A stretch of 64,000 nt of DNA from Alphaproteobacteria bacterium (GTDB lineage: Bacteria > Myxococcota_A > UBA796 > GCA-2862545): contig JACKET010000018.1 in the NCBI GenBank assembly GCA_020632875.1, positions 1 to 64,000 on the forward strand. Direction: 5' to 3'. This document shows, in pieces, positions 53,754 through 64,000 of the stretch. The notes under the pieces were generated by a model, which saw only the letters and a list, made by a program, of their open reading frames with translations, was not told where the DNA came from and ran no database searches. Position numbers and translations under genes: made by a program. Position 1 is the stretch's first letter, and every line of letters starts with the position of its first letter.

Positions 53754-54491
53754 CTAGCGCTCCTCGACCAGGCGCCGCAGCGCGACGGGCGCCTCGCCCG
53801 GCTCCCGCGCCTCGAGCTCGCCCCAGGCCCGCACCGCCGCCTCGAGGTCCGGCCCGACGACCAGGCGCATCGACCGGACTCGCTCCCCGCGGGACACCAC
53901 CACCAGCCGCCCGCCCTCGAGCGACAGCGCCTCGACGTCGGCCCGCGCGAAACGACGCCGCCCGATGCGGACCTCGCCGAGCCCCAGCGCCACCTCCTGC
54001 GAAGCCGGCACGCCCCCCGCGGCGAGCACGGCGGCCATGACCGTCCCGATGCCGCTCGCCAGCGCGATCAGCACCGCCGCGCCGACCCCGTCCCACCACC
54101 GCAGATCGCTCTCGCGCTGCGCTTCGGCCTCGAGCACGCCGAGCCCCTCGAGCCACTCGATCGGCGTGGTCCCGAGGACCCGCTGCTCGGGCGGCTCTCG
54201 GCTCGCACGGTCGAAGCCGATGGCGCGCACCCGCAGGGCCCAGAAGTCCTCTTCGGACCGGGGAGCGTGCCGCAAGCGCTGATCGTCGATGTAGAGGCAG
54301 CGGCGCGAGGTGGGGTCGCAATGCTCCAGCTGCGCCATCGTCAGCGGATCGACGTCGGGCGCGGGGCCCACGGCCAGCCAGAACACGAGCAGCGCGACCA
54401 CCAGCCCCGGCCACGGGACGAACCACCAGCGCTGCCGACCCAGCGCGGTCGGCACGTCCAGCACGACGCCGTCCTGTCCCCACTTCCCCAT
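53754..54491 (-). CDS. Two-helix membrane protein with PH-like end, paralogue of 47578 gene
   Basis: A 245-residue protein: helix 1 (PWPGLVVALLVFWLAVG), a ~100-residue extracytoplasmic part with a Cys pair (LEHCDPTSRRCLYIDDQRL), helix 2 (VGAAVLIALASGIGTVMAAV), then the small beta module shared with the 47578 gene (VRIGRRRFARADV, LSLEGGRLVVVSRGE). Function unknown. ATG at 54491 gives the full first helix. It is divergent from the dehydrogenase gene (55 bp gap) and convergent with the Sel1 gene. Confidence 0.62.
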   Translation of the reverse strand: MGKWGQDGVVLDVPTALGRQRWWFVPWPGLVVALLVFWLAVGPAPDVDPLTMAQLEHCDPTSRRCLYIDDQRLRHAPRSEEDFWALRVRAIGFDRASREPPEQRVLGTTPIEWLEGLGVLEAEAQRESDLRWWDGVGAAVLIALASGIGTVMAAVLAAGGVPASQEVALGLGEVRIGRRRFARADVEALSLEGGRLVVVSRGERVRSMRLVVGPDLEAAVRAWGELEAREPGEAPVALRRLVEER

Positions 54492-54546
54492 GGCCCGATC
54501 CTATCGCGCGCGTGTTACTCGGCCCGACTGCATCGGCGGAGGAGCC

Positions 54547-55593
54547 ATGGCGAAGATCGCGGTCGTGCCCGGCGACGGCATCGGCAAGGAAGTCGTCCCC
54601 GAGGGCGTGCGCGTGCTGCAGCACCTGGCCGCGCGCGACGGCCTCGACCTGCAGTTCGAGAGCTTCGACCTCGGCGCCGACCGCTACCTCGACGACGGCA
54701 CCACCATGCCCGACGCGACGATGCAGCGGTGGCGCGACGAGTTCGACGCCATCCTGCTCGGCGCGCTCGGCGACCCCCGCGTCCCGAGCAACGTCCACGC
54801 CGCCGACATCCTGCTCGGCAGCCGGTTCAAGCTCGACCTGTTCATCAACCTGCGCCCGATCCGCCTGCTCGACGCGCGCTACTGCCCGATCAAGGGCAAG
54901 ACGCCCGACGACATGGACATCGTGGTGTTCCGCGAGAACACCGAGGGCCTCTACACGGGCATCGGCGGCCAGTTCAAGCGCGGCACGCCCGACGAGGTCG
55001 CGATCGAGGCCGAGATGAACACGCGCAAGGGCGTCGAGCGCATCATCCGCGCCGCGTTCGAGTACGCCGACCGCCAGAAGAAGGCGTCGGTGTGCATGAG
55101 CGACAAGTCGAACGCCATGCGCCACGGGCACGACCTCTGGCAGCGCACCTTCAAGGAGGTCGCGGCCGAGTACCCCCACATCCGGCCGTTCCACCTGTTC
55201 GTCGACGTGCTCTGCATGGAGCTCGTGCGGGCCCCCGAGCAGTTCGATGTCATCGTGACGAACAACCTGTTCGGCGACATCGTCACCGACCTCGGCGCCC
55301 AGCTCCAGGGCGGCATCGGGCTCGCCGCGTCCGGCAACATCCACCCGGGCCGCGTCAGCCTGTTCGAGCCGGTGCACGGCTCCGCGCCGACCATCGCGGG
55401 CCAGGGCATCGCCAACCCCCTTGCCACGGTGCTCTCGGTGGGCATGTTGCTCACCCACCTCGGCCACGACGGGCTCGAAGCCGAGCTCCAGCGCGCGGTC
55501 GGCGCCGTGCTCGAGGCCGGCCAGGTCACGCGGGAGCTCGGGGGCGACCTCACCACCCGCGCCGCGACCGACGCCGTGCTGAAGCACCTCTGA
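54547..55593 (+). CDS. Isocitrate/isopropylmalate dehydrogenase-family enzyme
   Basis: Mn/Mg- and NAD-dependent beta-decarboxylating dehydrogenases act on isopropylmalate, isocitrate, homoisocitrate, tartrate or malate. The 348-residue protein shows VPGDGIGKEVVPEG, INLRPIRLLD, VVFRENTEGLYTGIGG, SVCMSDKSNAMRHGHDLWQ, TNNLFGDIVTDLGAQLQGG and EPVHGSAPTIAGQGIANPLA. SDKSNAM with LNLRPIRL-like text resembles the tartrate/isopropylmalate group. With an isopropylmalate-synthase-like gene at 56994 a branched-chain or homocitrate role is reasonable, but leuC/leuD are not here. ATG at 54547 follows GGAGGAG. Confidence 0.85.
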   Translation: MAKIAVVPGDGIGKEVVPEGVRVLQHLAARDGLDLQFESFDLGADRYLDDGTTMPDATMQRWRDEFDAILLGALGDPRVPSNVHAADILLGSRFKLDLFINLRPIRLLDARYCPIKGKTPDDMDIVVFRENTEGLYTGIGGQFKRGTPDEVAIEAEMNTRKGVERIIRAAFEYADRQKKASVCMSDKSNAMRHGHDLWQRTFKEVAAEYPHIRPFHLFVDVLCMELVRAPEQFDVIVTNNLFGDIVTDLGAQLQGGIGLAASGNIHPGRVSLFEPVHGSAPTIAGQGIANPLATVLSVGMLLTHLGHDGLEAELQRAVGAVLEAGQVTRELGGDLTTRAATDAVLKHL

Positions 55594-55622
55594 TCCGGAA
55601 ACCCAACAGACCTGGACTCGAC

Positions 55623-56819
<1,197 letters not shown>

Positions 56820-56824
56820 GGCTT

Positions 56825-56930
56825 CCGGGCGCCCCGCCCGCCGCCCCTCCGGTGCGGCGGTCGGCGGGCGTCTTCCGGGCTCGGCCATTCGGCCTCGGTC
56901 GCTTCGCGACTGCGGCTGCGCCGCACCCTC
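56825..56930 (+). repeat. Repeat E, copy 2: tandem hairpins behind the thiolase
   Basis: GTCGC-TTC-GCGAC and TGCGGC-TGC-GCCGCA (56898-56925), preceded by GGCC-ATTC-GGCC. It is the same element as at 11193 and has the same orientation relative to its upstream gene. A terminator or REP-like 3' end is inferred. Confidence 0.65.
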
Positions 56931-56993
56931 CAGCCTCCCTGGCGCGGGCGGCACGCAAGAAACCGGATACCTTCCCCATCTTCGGAGGTGCGC

Positions 56994-58219
<1,226 letters not shown>

Positions 58220-58223
<4 letters not shown>

Positions 58224-59035
58224 TCACGGTCACCGAGACCGCCGCCATGACGGCGTGGTCCACGGCCCGCCCCGGTCGCATCGGGTTCGTCCCGACGATG
58301 GGCTTCCTGCACTCCGGGCACGTGAGCCTGATGCAGCGCCTGCGTCCCGAGGTCGACCGGCTCGTCGTGTCGATCTTCGTGAACCCGCTCCAGTTCGGCC
58401 CGAACGAGGATCTCGACCGCTACCCGCGCGATCCCGAGGGCGACGCGGCGAAGTGCCGCGCGGCCGGCGTCGATGCGCTGTTCGTGCCCACCGACTTCTA
58501 CCCGTCCGACTTCAGCACCGGCGTCTCGGTCGCGCGGCTCACCGAGGGCCTGTGCGGGGCGAAGCGCCCGGGGCACTTCGACGGGGTCACGACCGTCGTG
58601 GCGCGGCTGTTCGGCGTCACGCGATGCCACGTCGCATGCTTCGGCGAGAAGGACTACCAGCAGCTCGCGGTCGTCCGCCGCATGGTCCGCGACCTCGCGC
58701 TGCCCGTCGAGATCGTCGGCGCTCCGCTCATCCGCGACCACGACGGCCTCGCCCTGTCGAGCCGCAACAAGTACCTCACCGCCGACGACCGCCCCCGCGC
58801 GCTGTCCCTGCACCACGCGCTCTTCGCGATGCGCGATGCGCGCGAGGCCGGCCAGACCGACGTTCCCGCGCTCCTTGCGCTCGGCCGGTCCGTCCTGCAG
58901 GCCGATCGCGAAGACTACCTGCAGATCGTCGATGCCGACTCCCTCGAGCCGCTCCAGACCGTCGACCGCCCGGCCCGCGCGCTCGTCGCGGCATTCGTGG
59001 GCCAGACGCGGCTCATCGACAACGTGGCCCTGTAG
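58220..59035 (+). CDS. panC: Pantothenate synthetase
   Basis: PanC joins pantoate and beta-alanine through a pantoyl-adenylate. Motifs: FVPTMGFLHSGHVSLMQRLR (HIGH-like), FVNPLQFGPNEDLDRYPRD, and CFGEKDYQQLAVVRRMV, then RDHDGLALSSRNKYLT, which replaces KMSKS. The 271 residues are standard. ATG at 58220 overlaps the upstream metallolyase stop. The other pantoate enzyme, panB, is 2 kb away on the opposite strand. The following gene starts immediately after the stop. Confidence 0.95.
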
Positions 59036-59821
59036 GTGGCGGTCACCCACGTCGCGGTGATCACGCCGTTCGTGGGAGAGGCCGCCGAGGTCGTCGAGCG
59101 CTGCGTGGCGTCGGTGTCCGCCCAGGCCACGGCGCTGCGCGTGCACCACGTATTCGTCGCGGATGGGGTGGCGCTCCCTGCCCTCCCCGCCGCGTCGGGC
59201 GTCGTCGAAGGCGTGCTGGGCATCGCGCTCCCCACGCGGTGTGGCGACGGTGGCGCCACGCCGCGGGCGGTAGGGGCGGCCTACGCGCTGGGCGCGCTCC
59301 GCGTCGACGGCCTGGCCTTCCTCGATGTCGACAACACGTTCCGGCCCGACCATCTCGCGACGGTGGCCGGGCTCGCGGAGGGCCGCGACGTCGTGAGCGC
59401 GCGGCGGTTCCTGTGCCACCTCGCCACGGGCGAGCCGATGGTCGAAGACCGCGCGGACAGCGACGGCGACCGGTTCACCGACCCGAGCTGCCTGTTCCTC
59501 GCGCACGGCGGCCTGCGCCTCGCGCGGCTCTGGGGCGAGCTCGACGCCCAGCGGCGGTACGTGCACAACACCATGCAGGACCGGCACTTCTGGGGCCTCG
59601 TCCGCAACGCGACGCCGCCGGCCCGCCGCGCGATCGCGCCGCACGCCACGGTCGACTACCGCACGCCGTGGCTCGACCACTACCCGGTGAAGGGCGCGTT
59701 CCCCCCGCCCGACCGGGCCAAGGTCGTGCTCGGCCTCCCCGATGGGACCCGGCGCTCCACGTGGGTCGAGGTCCTCGAGGCGGATGGCGACAAGGGCTGG
59801 CGCATCCGCGTGACGGGATAG
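59036..59821 (+). CDS. Family-2-like glycosyltransferase (GT-A fold)
   Basis: A 261-residue protein resembling GT-A glycosyltransferases: THVAVITPFVGEAAEVVERC opens the nucleotide-binding fold, and LAFLDVDNTFRPDHLATVAG carries the DxD metal motif. A later CLFLAHGGLRLARLW and NTMQDRHFWGLVR would form the acceptor side. It has no membrane helix. The donor sugar and acceptor are not predictable; the family call is moderate because the region after the DxD is atypical. GTG at 59036 directly follows the panC stop, indicating co-transcription. Confidence 0.6.
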   Translation: MAVTHVAVITPFVGEAAEVVERCVASVSAQATALRVHHVFVADGVALPALPAASGVVEGVLGIALPTRCGDGGATPRAVGAAYALGALRVDGLAFLDVDNTFRPDHLATVAGLAEGRDVVSARRFLCHLATGEPMVEDRADSDGDRFTDPSCLFLAHGGLRLARLWGELDAQRRYVHNTMQDRHFWGLVRNATPPARRAIAPHATVDYRTPWLDHYPVKGAFPPPDRAKVVLGLPDGTRRSTWVEVLEADGDKGWRIRVTG

Positions 59822-59829
59822 AGGGCGCC

Positions 59830-60177
59830 ATGGACTGGAGCACCCGGATCGTCCTGTCGGTGGCGCTGCTGCTCGCGGTGAACAACGCGATCACGCGCGT
59901 GCCCGTGCTGCGCGACCGCGAGGTGCTGTTCTGGACGGTGCAGCTCGTCGACCTCGGCGCCTGCATCGCCCTGCTCGTGTACGGCATCCCCGGGTTCGCC
60001 GACATGCCCGCCGTGAGCTGGATGCTCGGCCTGCTCTTCCTCCTGCACGTCGCACAGAACCTGCGCTGGCGCGCCGAGCGACGTCGCGAGCGCGGGGCCT
60101 CCGACGACGTCGAGGCCAAGAAGAGCGCGCTCCTCAAGGCGCTCGGCGAGCCCGACGAACCCGAAGAGCCCGAGTAG
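59830..60177 (+). CDS. Small membrane protein, three helices
   Basis: A 115-residue protein: helices IVLSVALLLAVNNAITRV, VQLVDLGACIALLVYGIPGF and WMLGLLFLLHVAQNLRW, then an acidic/basic tail (KKSALLKALGEPDEPEEPE). No family is recognised. ATG at 59830 is 8 bp after the glycosyltransferase stop, so it ends the metallolyase-panC operon. A heptamer array begins 12 bp after its stop. Confidence 0.65.
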   Translation: MDWSTRIVLSVALLLAVNNAITRVPVLRDREVLFWTVQLVDLGACIALLVYGIPGFADMPAVSWMLGLLFLLHVAQNLRWRAERRRERGASDDVEAKKSALLKALGEPDEPEEPE

Positions 60178-60189
60178 CCCGAGTAGCCG

Positions 60190-60238
60190 GGAGCCCGGAG
60201 CCTGGAGCCCGGAGCCCGGAGCCTGGAGCCCGGAGCCC
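60190..60238. repeat. Heptamer array (GGAGCCC/T)7, left arm
   Basis: Seven 7 bp units starting 12 bp after a stop codon. Its reverse complement recurs at 60979-61020. Confidence 0.92.
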
Positions 60239-60259
60239 GGATCGGGGCTGACGGCTGTG

Positions 60260-60317
60260 TCGGGCCCCGGACGCCTTGCATCACGCAGATGACGCAGATG
60301 GACGCGGATGACGCAGA
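60260..60317 (-). repeat. Dispersed repeat B, copy 3 (inverted)
   Basis: Reads CATCACGCAGATGACGCAGA and GGACGCGGATGACGCAGA; it is the inverted partner of 60894-60951. The sequence between (60318-60893) has no credible gene; short inverted pairs such as GAACTTCACA/TGTGAAA are the only structure noted. Confidence 0.85.
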
Positions 60318-60893
60318 AACGAGGCTGTCTCGGGTCGGGCGCCGTCGTGTCCCCGGGCCGGTGCTCGGTGGGGTGCTGGCCCGATGGGGGGGTGCTCGAA
60401 GGACGGGTTTCCGCCGGTCGCGCGCCGAGCGAACGAGCGACCTCGCCGATGCACAGAGCCCAGTCGAACTTCACATCCGGCGCACAGAGTGCCCTCGGGT
60501 TTCACAGTTCGGGGTGCGGGACCTCCCCGAACTACGATCGCCCGGACAGCGGACGCGACTTTGTCGGCGTGCATCCGTGAGACGGCCAGCGGGTCGATGG
60601 CTCGATGTGAAACTCACCGAGGCTCTGCGTCCGAACTGTGAAATTCAGCCGGACGCTGTGTCTGGGTCCCAAAACGCCGATTCGTGCATCGCAGTCGATA
60701 CGGCCCGCTCCAGCTGGGGCATCCCTCCCGCCGGATCCTGCGTGCCGACAAACGCGCCTCCACCCGACCCTTTGCCACGTCGAACCCGCTCGACCCAGCA
60801 GCCCCGTCTCGGCGGTCCAGGCGGTGCAAATATGGCTTTCACCCATCGAGACGAACGGGGAGGCTCACCGCGATTCTCCCGATCCGGCCCCCC

Positions 60894-60951
60894 TCTGCGT
60901 CATCTGCGTCCATCTGCGTCATCTGCGTGATGCAAGGCGATCGGGGCCCGA
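60894..60951 (+). repeat. Dispersed repeat B, copy 4
   Basis: TCTGCGTCATCTGCGTCCA and TCTGCGTCATCTGCGTGA, then TGCAAGGCGATCGGGGCCCG. Inverted partner of the copy at 60260. Confidence 0.85.
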
Positions 60952-60978
60952 AAGAGCCCGCAGCCGCGATGCGCTCGA

Positions 60979-61020
60979 GGCTCCAGGCTCCCGGCTCCCG
61001 GCTCCAGGCTCCAGGCTCCA
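60979..61020. repeat. Heptamer array (GGCTCCA/C)6, right arm
   Basis: Six units ending 3 bp from the panB stop codon, inverted relative to the left arm. Confidence 0.9.
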
Positions 61021-61023
61021 GGC

Positions 61024-61860
61024 TCAGTAGAGCTTGGCGACCTTCCGCGGCGCGTTCTTGCGCTCGAAGCTGTGCTCGGGCCCCGGGAAGGAGCCGGCGC
61101 GGACTTCGTTCGCGAAGGCCTCGAAGGCCTGCACGGCGGTCTCTTCGACGCGGGCATAGCGCTTGACGAACTTCGGCGCGAAGGAGAGGTCCATGCCGAG
61201 GATGTCGTTGCACACGAGCACCTGGCCCGAGCAGTGCGGGCCGGCGCCGATCCCGATGGTCGGGATCTCGAGCCGGTTCGTGATCTCGGCGGCCACGTCG
61301 GACGGGATGCCTTCGAGCACGATGCAGAACGCGCCGGCCTCCGCCACCGCGACGGCGTCGCGCACGACCCGATCGGCGGCCTCTTCGGTGCGGCCCTGGA
61401 TGCGGAACCCGCCCATCGCGTGGACGGACTGCGGCGTCAGCCCGACGTGCCCGACGACCGGAATGCCGGCCTCGACACAGCGGCGAACGGCCTCGGCGCT
61501 ACGCTCGCCGCCTTCGAGCTTCACCGAGTTGGCGCGGCCCTCCTGCATGAGCCGACCAGCGCTCGCCAGCGCCTGGGCGCCGTCGATCTGGTAGGACATG
61601 AAGGGCATGTCGGCCACGAGATGCGCGCGCTGCAAGCCGCGGCTGACGCACTGCACGTGGTACACCATGTGGTCCAGCGTGACGGGCAGCGTGTCGTCGT
61701 GACCCTGCACCACCATGCCGAGCGAATCGCCCACGAGCACCATGTCGACCCCGGCGGCGTCCACCAGCCGGGCCATGGTGTAGTCGTAAGCCGTCACCAT
61801 GACGATCTTCTCGTCGTTGTCGGCCTTCTTCCGAAGGTCCAACACGCTCTGTCTCTTCAC
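61024..61860 (-). CDS. panB: Ketopantoate hydroxymethyltransferase
   Basis: PanB transfers a hydroxymethyl group from methylene-tetrahydrofolate to 2-oxoisovalerate, the first pantoate step. The 278-residue protein has the family sequence throughout: KIVMVTAYDYTMARLVDAAG, MVLVGDSLGMVVQGHDDTLP, MPFMSYQIDGAQAL, PVVGHVGLTPQSVHAMGGFR and IPTIGIGAGPHCSGQVLVCN. It carries the metal Asp residues in VGDSLG and the Glu in FCIVLEGIP. GTG at 61860 begins MKRQSVLDL. It follows the deoxynucleoside kinase gene by 32 bp on the same strand, likely one transcript. Confidence 0.96.
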   Translation of the reverse strand: MKRQSVLDLRKKADNDEKIVMVTAYDYTMARLVDAAGVDMVLVGDSLGMVVQGHDDTLPVTLDHMVYHVQCVSRGLQRAHLVADMPFMSYQIDGAQALASAGRLMQEGRANSVKLEGGERSAEAVRRCVEAGIPVVGHVGLTPQSVHAMGGFRIQGRTEEAADRVVRDAVAVAEAGAFCIVLEGIPSDVAAEITNRLEIPTIGIGAGPHCSGQVLVCNDILGMDLSFAPKFVKRYARVEETAVQAFEAFANEVRAGSFPGPEHSFERKNAPRKVAKLY

Positions 61861-61892
61861 TTCGCTGTGTCCTTGTCAGGAGGGGTGCCTGC

Positions 61893-62570
61893 TCACTCCT
61901 TCGAGCCGAAGAGACTCGGCTGGGCCTCCCGGTCGGGATCCGATCCAGGGGCTGTCGGAGGAGGTTCGCCGGCGAGCGCTGCCCGAATCTTCTCGAGCAG
62001 CTGATGACGAACACGCTCGTCCGTCAGGTAGTCCATATCGCGATTGTCGAGGTAGAGGACCGGACAGGCGTCGTAGTCGGCCAGCAGGCGCTTGTAGCGC
62101 TCGCGCAGATCCGTCAGGTACGCCGCCTTGATGCGGTGCTCGCCGGGCGCGTTGCGCTTCGCGATCCGCTTCATGATCGTGTCGATCGGGGCGTCGAGGA
62201 AGATCAGCAGATCGGGCTTCGGCGCCTTGTCGCCCAGCGCGGCGGCGAACCGATCGTACAGCTCGAGCTCCATCTCGGGGAGCGTCTTCTCGGCGAACAG
62301 CCGGTCTTTCTCGAAGAGGTAGTCGCTGACGACGAAGCGCGTGAACAGCTCTTCCTGCCGGATCGCCGCCTGCTGCTTCCACCGGGTCACCAGGTAGTAC
62401 ATCTGGACCGGGAAGCCGAAGCGCTCGGGATCCTCGTAGAACTGCTCGAGGAACGGGTTCGTCTCGGAGGGCTCGAGAACGAGCCTCGCACCCCAGGTCT
62501 CGGCCAGGAGCTTGCAGAGCGAGGTCTTGCCGACGCCGATCAGTCCCTCGACGACGATGAACTGGCGCAT
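61893..62570 (-). CDS. Deoxynucleoside kinase (dAdo/dGuo kinase type)
   Basis: Salvages deoxynucleosides by phosphorylation. The 225 residues open with the P-loop RQFIVVEGLIGVGKTSLCKL, followed by the substrate Glu region LVLEPSETNPFLEQFYED, the DYLFEKDRLFA motif (equivalent to the ERS/DR. motif), and the lid IMKRIAKRNAPGEHRIKAAY. No thymidine-kinase-like zinc site is present. ATG at 62570 has GGAGG eight nt upstream; the next in-frame upstream stretch is not protein-like. Upstream of panB on the same strand; a shared transcript is likely though the biochemical link is not obvious. Confidence 0.85.
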   Translation of the reverse strand: MRQFIVVEGLIGVGKTSLCKLLAETWGARLVLEPSETNPFLEQFYEDPERFGFPVQMYYLVTRWKQQAAIRQEELFTRFVVSDYLFEKDRLFAEKTLPEMELELYDRFAAALGDKAPKPDLLIFLDAPIDTIMKRIAKRNAPGEHRIKAAYLTDLRERYKRLLADYDACPVLYLDNRDMDYLTDERVRHQLLEKIRAALAGEPPPTAPGSDPDREAQPSLFGSKE

Positions 62571-62694
62571 CGCGCACCCCTCCGTGGGAACGACGATCAA
62601 GCGATCCGCGGCACCGTGTCAAGGGCGCGCGGCCACTCAGCCTGTCCGCCGTGCCCCCGCCCGGCTAGGTTGCCACCGCCCGGAGGCCCTCGCC

Positions 62695-63186
62695 ATGCGG
62701 TGGAAGCTCGTCGGAATCGCGGTCTCGACCGCCATCTTCGCCGCCTGCAAGAAGGGCGGTCCGACGCCGGTCGACACCGACACCGACACCGACCTCCCCG
62801 CCGACACCGACACCGACACCGACCCCGGCCAAGACACCGCGTCGGAGCCCGGGCCGCCGTGGGACCTCACCGTCATCGGCCAGGGCTACCAGGGCGGGAA
62901 CGGGTTCGAGGTCCGCGTCCGCATGGCCACCGAAGAGCTCGTCCTCGTCGGCGAACGCACCGACACCATCGAAGGCGGCGGCTGGATGGTGCGCTTCCGC
63001 GACACCGTCGACCCGGCGGAGCCCGGCTACTGGGTCGGCTGGTGGATCGACCTCAACGGCAACGGCGACTGCGGGGCCGGCGACGTCGCGGTCCTCGAGA
63101 CGGTGACCACCGGCGACGGCGACATCGTCCGCGTCCACACGTACTCGCCAGGGGCCGTCGACCCGGTCGCGTGCAACGGGTTCTGA
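62695..63186 (+). CDS. Asp/Thr-linker lipoprotein, unknown function
   Basis: A 163-residue lipoprotein: signal WKLVGIAVSTAIFAAC with lipobox FAAC, a linker of DTDTDTD segments (about 27-50), then a beta-rich domain (WDLTVIGQGYQGGNGFEVRV, GWWIDLNGNGDCGAGDVAVL). The NGNGDC loop hints at calcium binding. No family is recognised. Same leader architecture as the lipoproteins at 13402 and 30365. ATG at 62695 has GGAGG 8 nt upstream. Its stop is followed at once by a GGTGTTC heptamer array. Confidence 0.72.
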   Translation: MRWKLVGIAVSTAIFAACKKGGPTPVDTDTDTDLPADTDTDTDPGQDTASEPGPPWDLTVIGQGYQGGNGFEVRVRMATEELVLVGERTDTIEGGGWMVRFRDTVDPAEPGYWVGWWIDLNGNGDCGAGDVAVLETVTTGDGDIVRVHTYSPGAVDPVACNGF

Positions 63187-63196
63187 AAGGGCCTTC

Positions 63197-63238
63197 GGTG
63201 GCCGGTGTTCGGTGTTCGGTGTCCGGTGTTCGGTGTTC
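63197..63238. repeat. Heptamer array (GGTGTTC)6
   Basis: Six units (one GGTGGCC, one GGTGTCC) starting 10 bp after the lipoprotein stop. Confidence 0.88.
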
Positions 63239-63295
63239 GGTTCGGACGTGGGTGCGGGGGTGAAAGCCGGTCCGATGGGGGTTTCGAGCATCTCA

Positions 63296-63500
63296 GGCAT
63301 CGGGGTCGGAACGCATCCTGCGCCGGAGCATCGGGGGTCGAACGCATCCTGGAGGGCGCTGGCGGCGAAGAGAGGCGATCGCGACTGACGATTGTCGGCG
63401 TTCGCTGGTCGGCGAAGTCAGCGGGGACCGTCGATCCCGGGCCTGAGGATGCGTAGAACCCCCGTTGCTCTCGCGCGGGATGCGTTGGTACGCCGTTGCC
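63296..63500. repeat. Dispersed repeat C, copy 3 (inverted to copy 2)
   Basis: GGCATCGGGGTCGGAACGCATCC at the start, AACGCATCCTGG, then the CGATTGTCGGCGTTCGCTGG interior and GAGGATGCGTAGAACCCCCG at the end. Its reverse complement matches 52483-52700. Confidence 0.88.
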
Positions 63501-63556
63501 TCCGACTACGGGCCGGTCTCCCCACCTCGAGCTGGACCAGAGCGCCGGCTCGCACA

Positions 63557-63689
63557 CGCGAGCAGCCCGAAACGTCCGCCTGCTCTGGTGAATCCCGACT
63601 CCAGTCCGCGGGAAGGCCCTCTCGGACGACCCGACCATCGAGGCGTCCCCCACGACGCCCGGCCTCTGCGCGTGGACCTCGCGTCCAGT
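63557..63689. repeat. Dispersed repeat A, copy 4
   Basis: GCCTGCTCTGGTGAATCCCG core, same orientation as the others. The next copy follows at a 142 bp period. No gene is seen from 63187 to the window end. Confidence 0.88.
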
Positions 63690-63698
63690 GTCCGCTCA

Positions 63699-63832
63699 CC
63701 CGAGCAGCCCGAAGCGTCCGCCTGCTCTGGTGAATCCCGACTCCAGTCCGCGGGAAGGCCCTCTCTGACGACCCGACCATCGAGGCGTCCCCCACGACGC
63801 CCGGCCCCTGCGCGTGGACCGCGCGTCCGGGG
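63699..63832. repeat. Dispersed repeat A, copy 5
   Basis: Nearly identical to copy 4 (AGCAGCCCGAAGCGTCCGCC start). Confidence 0.88.
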
Positions 63833-63872
63833 CCATCTCCCTGCCTCCGGGGACACAAGAAGTTCGGCCCGC

Positions 63873-63945
63873 GACGGCCTCGTTTCTGCGTCATCTGCGT
63901 CCTTCTGCGTCATCTGCGTGAGGCCCTGAGACGCTCGGATCTCGA
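63873..63945. repeat. Dispersed repeat B, copy 5
   Basis: TTCTGCGTCATCTGCGTCC, TTCTGCGTCATCTGCGTGAG, GAGACGCTCGGA; closes the C-A-A-B series. The remaining 55 bp to the window end are unassigned. Confidence 0.88.
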
Positions 63946-64000
63946 CCACTTCCGCGATGTGACTGGGCTCGAACCGCGACCACGTCCGCCGGAGCCCCAC

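Noticed and set aside
60289..60930. Possible gene between the inverted B repeats
   Set aside because: Frames on both strands lack start signals, domain motifs and sensible composition, and run through the repeat modules.
63955..64000. tRNA-like text (CTGGGCTCGAACCGCGACC) near the window end
   Set aside because: It resembles a T-arm on the minus strand, but no acceptor stem, anticodon arm or CCA end can be drawn within the window.

Overview
The window is GC-rich chromosomal DNA whose gene content points to a myxobacterium-like organism (phylum Myxococcota, species unknown). The reasons are: lipoproteins with long Asp-Thr/Ser/Ala linkers; a MopE-type DCDD metal-binding motif; a surface protein ending in a Cys motif, membrane helix and Arg cluster (MYXO-CTERM-like); a full mevalonate operon with a class II HMG-CoA reductase; and an operator in front of lexA that resembles the Myxococcus xanthus LexA consensus as I remember it. 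Genes are tightly packed, often with 1-4 nt stop/start overlaps, and GTG/TTG starts are frequent. Between the gene blocks lie unusually elaborate repeats.

Layout. 0-3.6 kb: partial lexA with its operator, an FHA membrane protein, a rhomboid-like protein and a homocysteine S-methyltransferase. 3.6-6.7 kb: a heptamer array and three tandem ~440 bp repeats, the first split by a decayed IS481-family element. 6.7-10.2 kb: a TetR regulator coupled to a beta-propeller protein, a membrane protein and an esterase lipoprotein. 10.2-11.3 kb: a large nested palindrome of short tandem repeats. 11.3-21.4 kb: an ALDH7-type dehydrogenase, a sulfatase-TPR lipoprotein, ligA, and a Rho paralogue with a broken P-loop. 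21.3-26.1 kb: leuS behind a Leu/Val leader-peptide attenuator, then rpmE2-prfA-prmC. 26.1-30.1 kb: a peptide ABC importer without ATPases. 30.4-40.1 kb: a MopE-like lipoprotein, then mscS, fadD and the mevalonate genes ending in type II isopentenyl diphosphate isomerase.

41.0-47.5 kb: a leftward six-gene cassette: TPR/beta-rich exported protein, PqqD-like chaperone, ATP-grasp ligase, PLP decarboxylase, a urea-channel/M23-peptidase fusion, and a TPR protein. I cannot assign it to a named pathway and regard it as the best candidate for an undescribed system. 47.6-53.8 kb: an AlkA-like glycosylase, an exported Hcp-like protein translationally linked to a PKD/Asp-rich surface protein, and a Sel1-type lipoprotein. 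53.8-63.2 kb: a dehydrogenase, a thiolase and an isopropylmalate/homocitrate-synthase-like enzyme, then panC, a glycosyltransferase-like protein, a deoxynucleoside kinase and panB. 63.2-64.0 kb is repeat.

Repeats follow a pattern. Short tandem arrays begin within a few bases of stop codons. A modular dispersed element with parts C, A and B recurs around 40.4, 52.5, 60.3-60.9 and 63.3 kb (C alone at 10.5 kb). A ~100 bp hairpin element (E) follows two metabolic genes. I found no rRNA, tRNA, CRISPR or prophage genes. All functional calls are read from sequence motifs by eye, without database searches.
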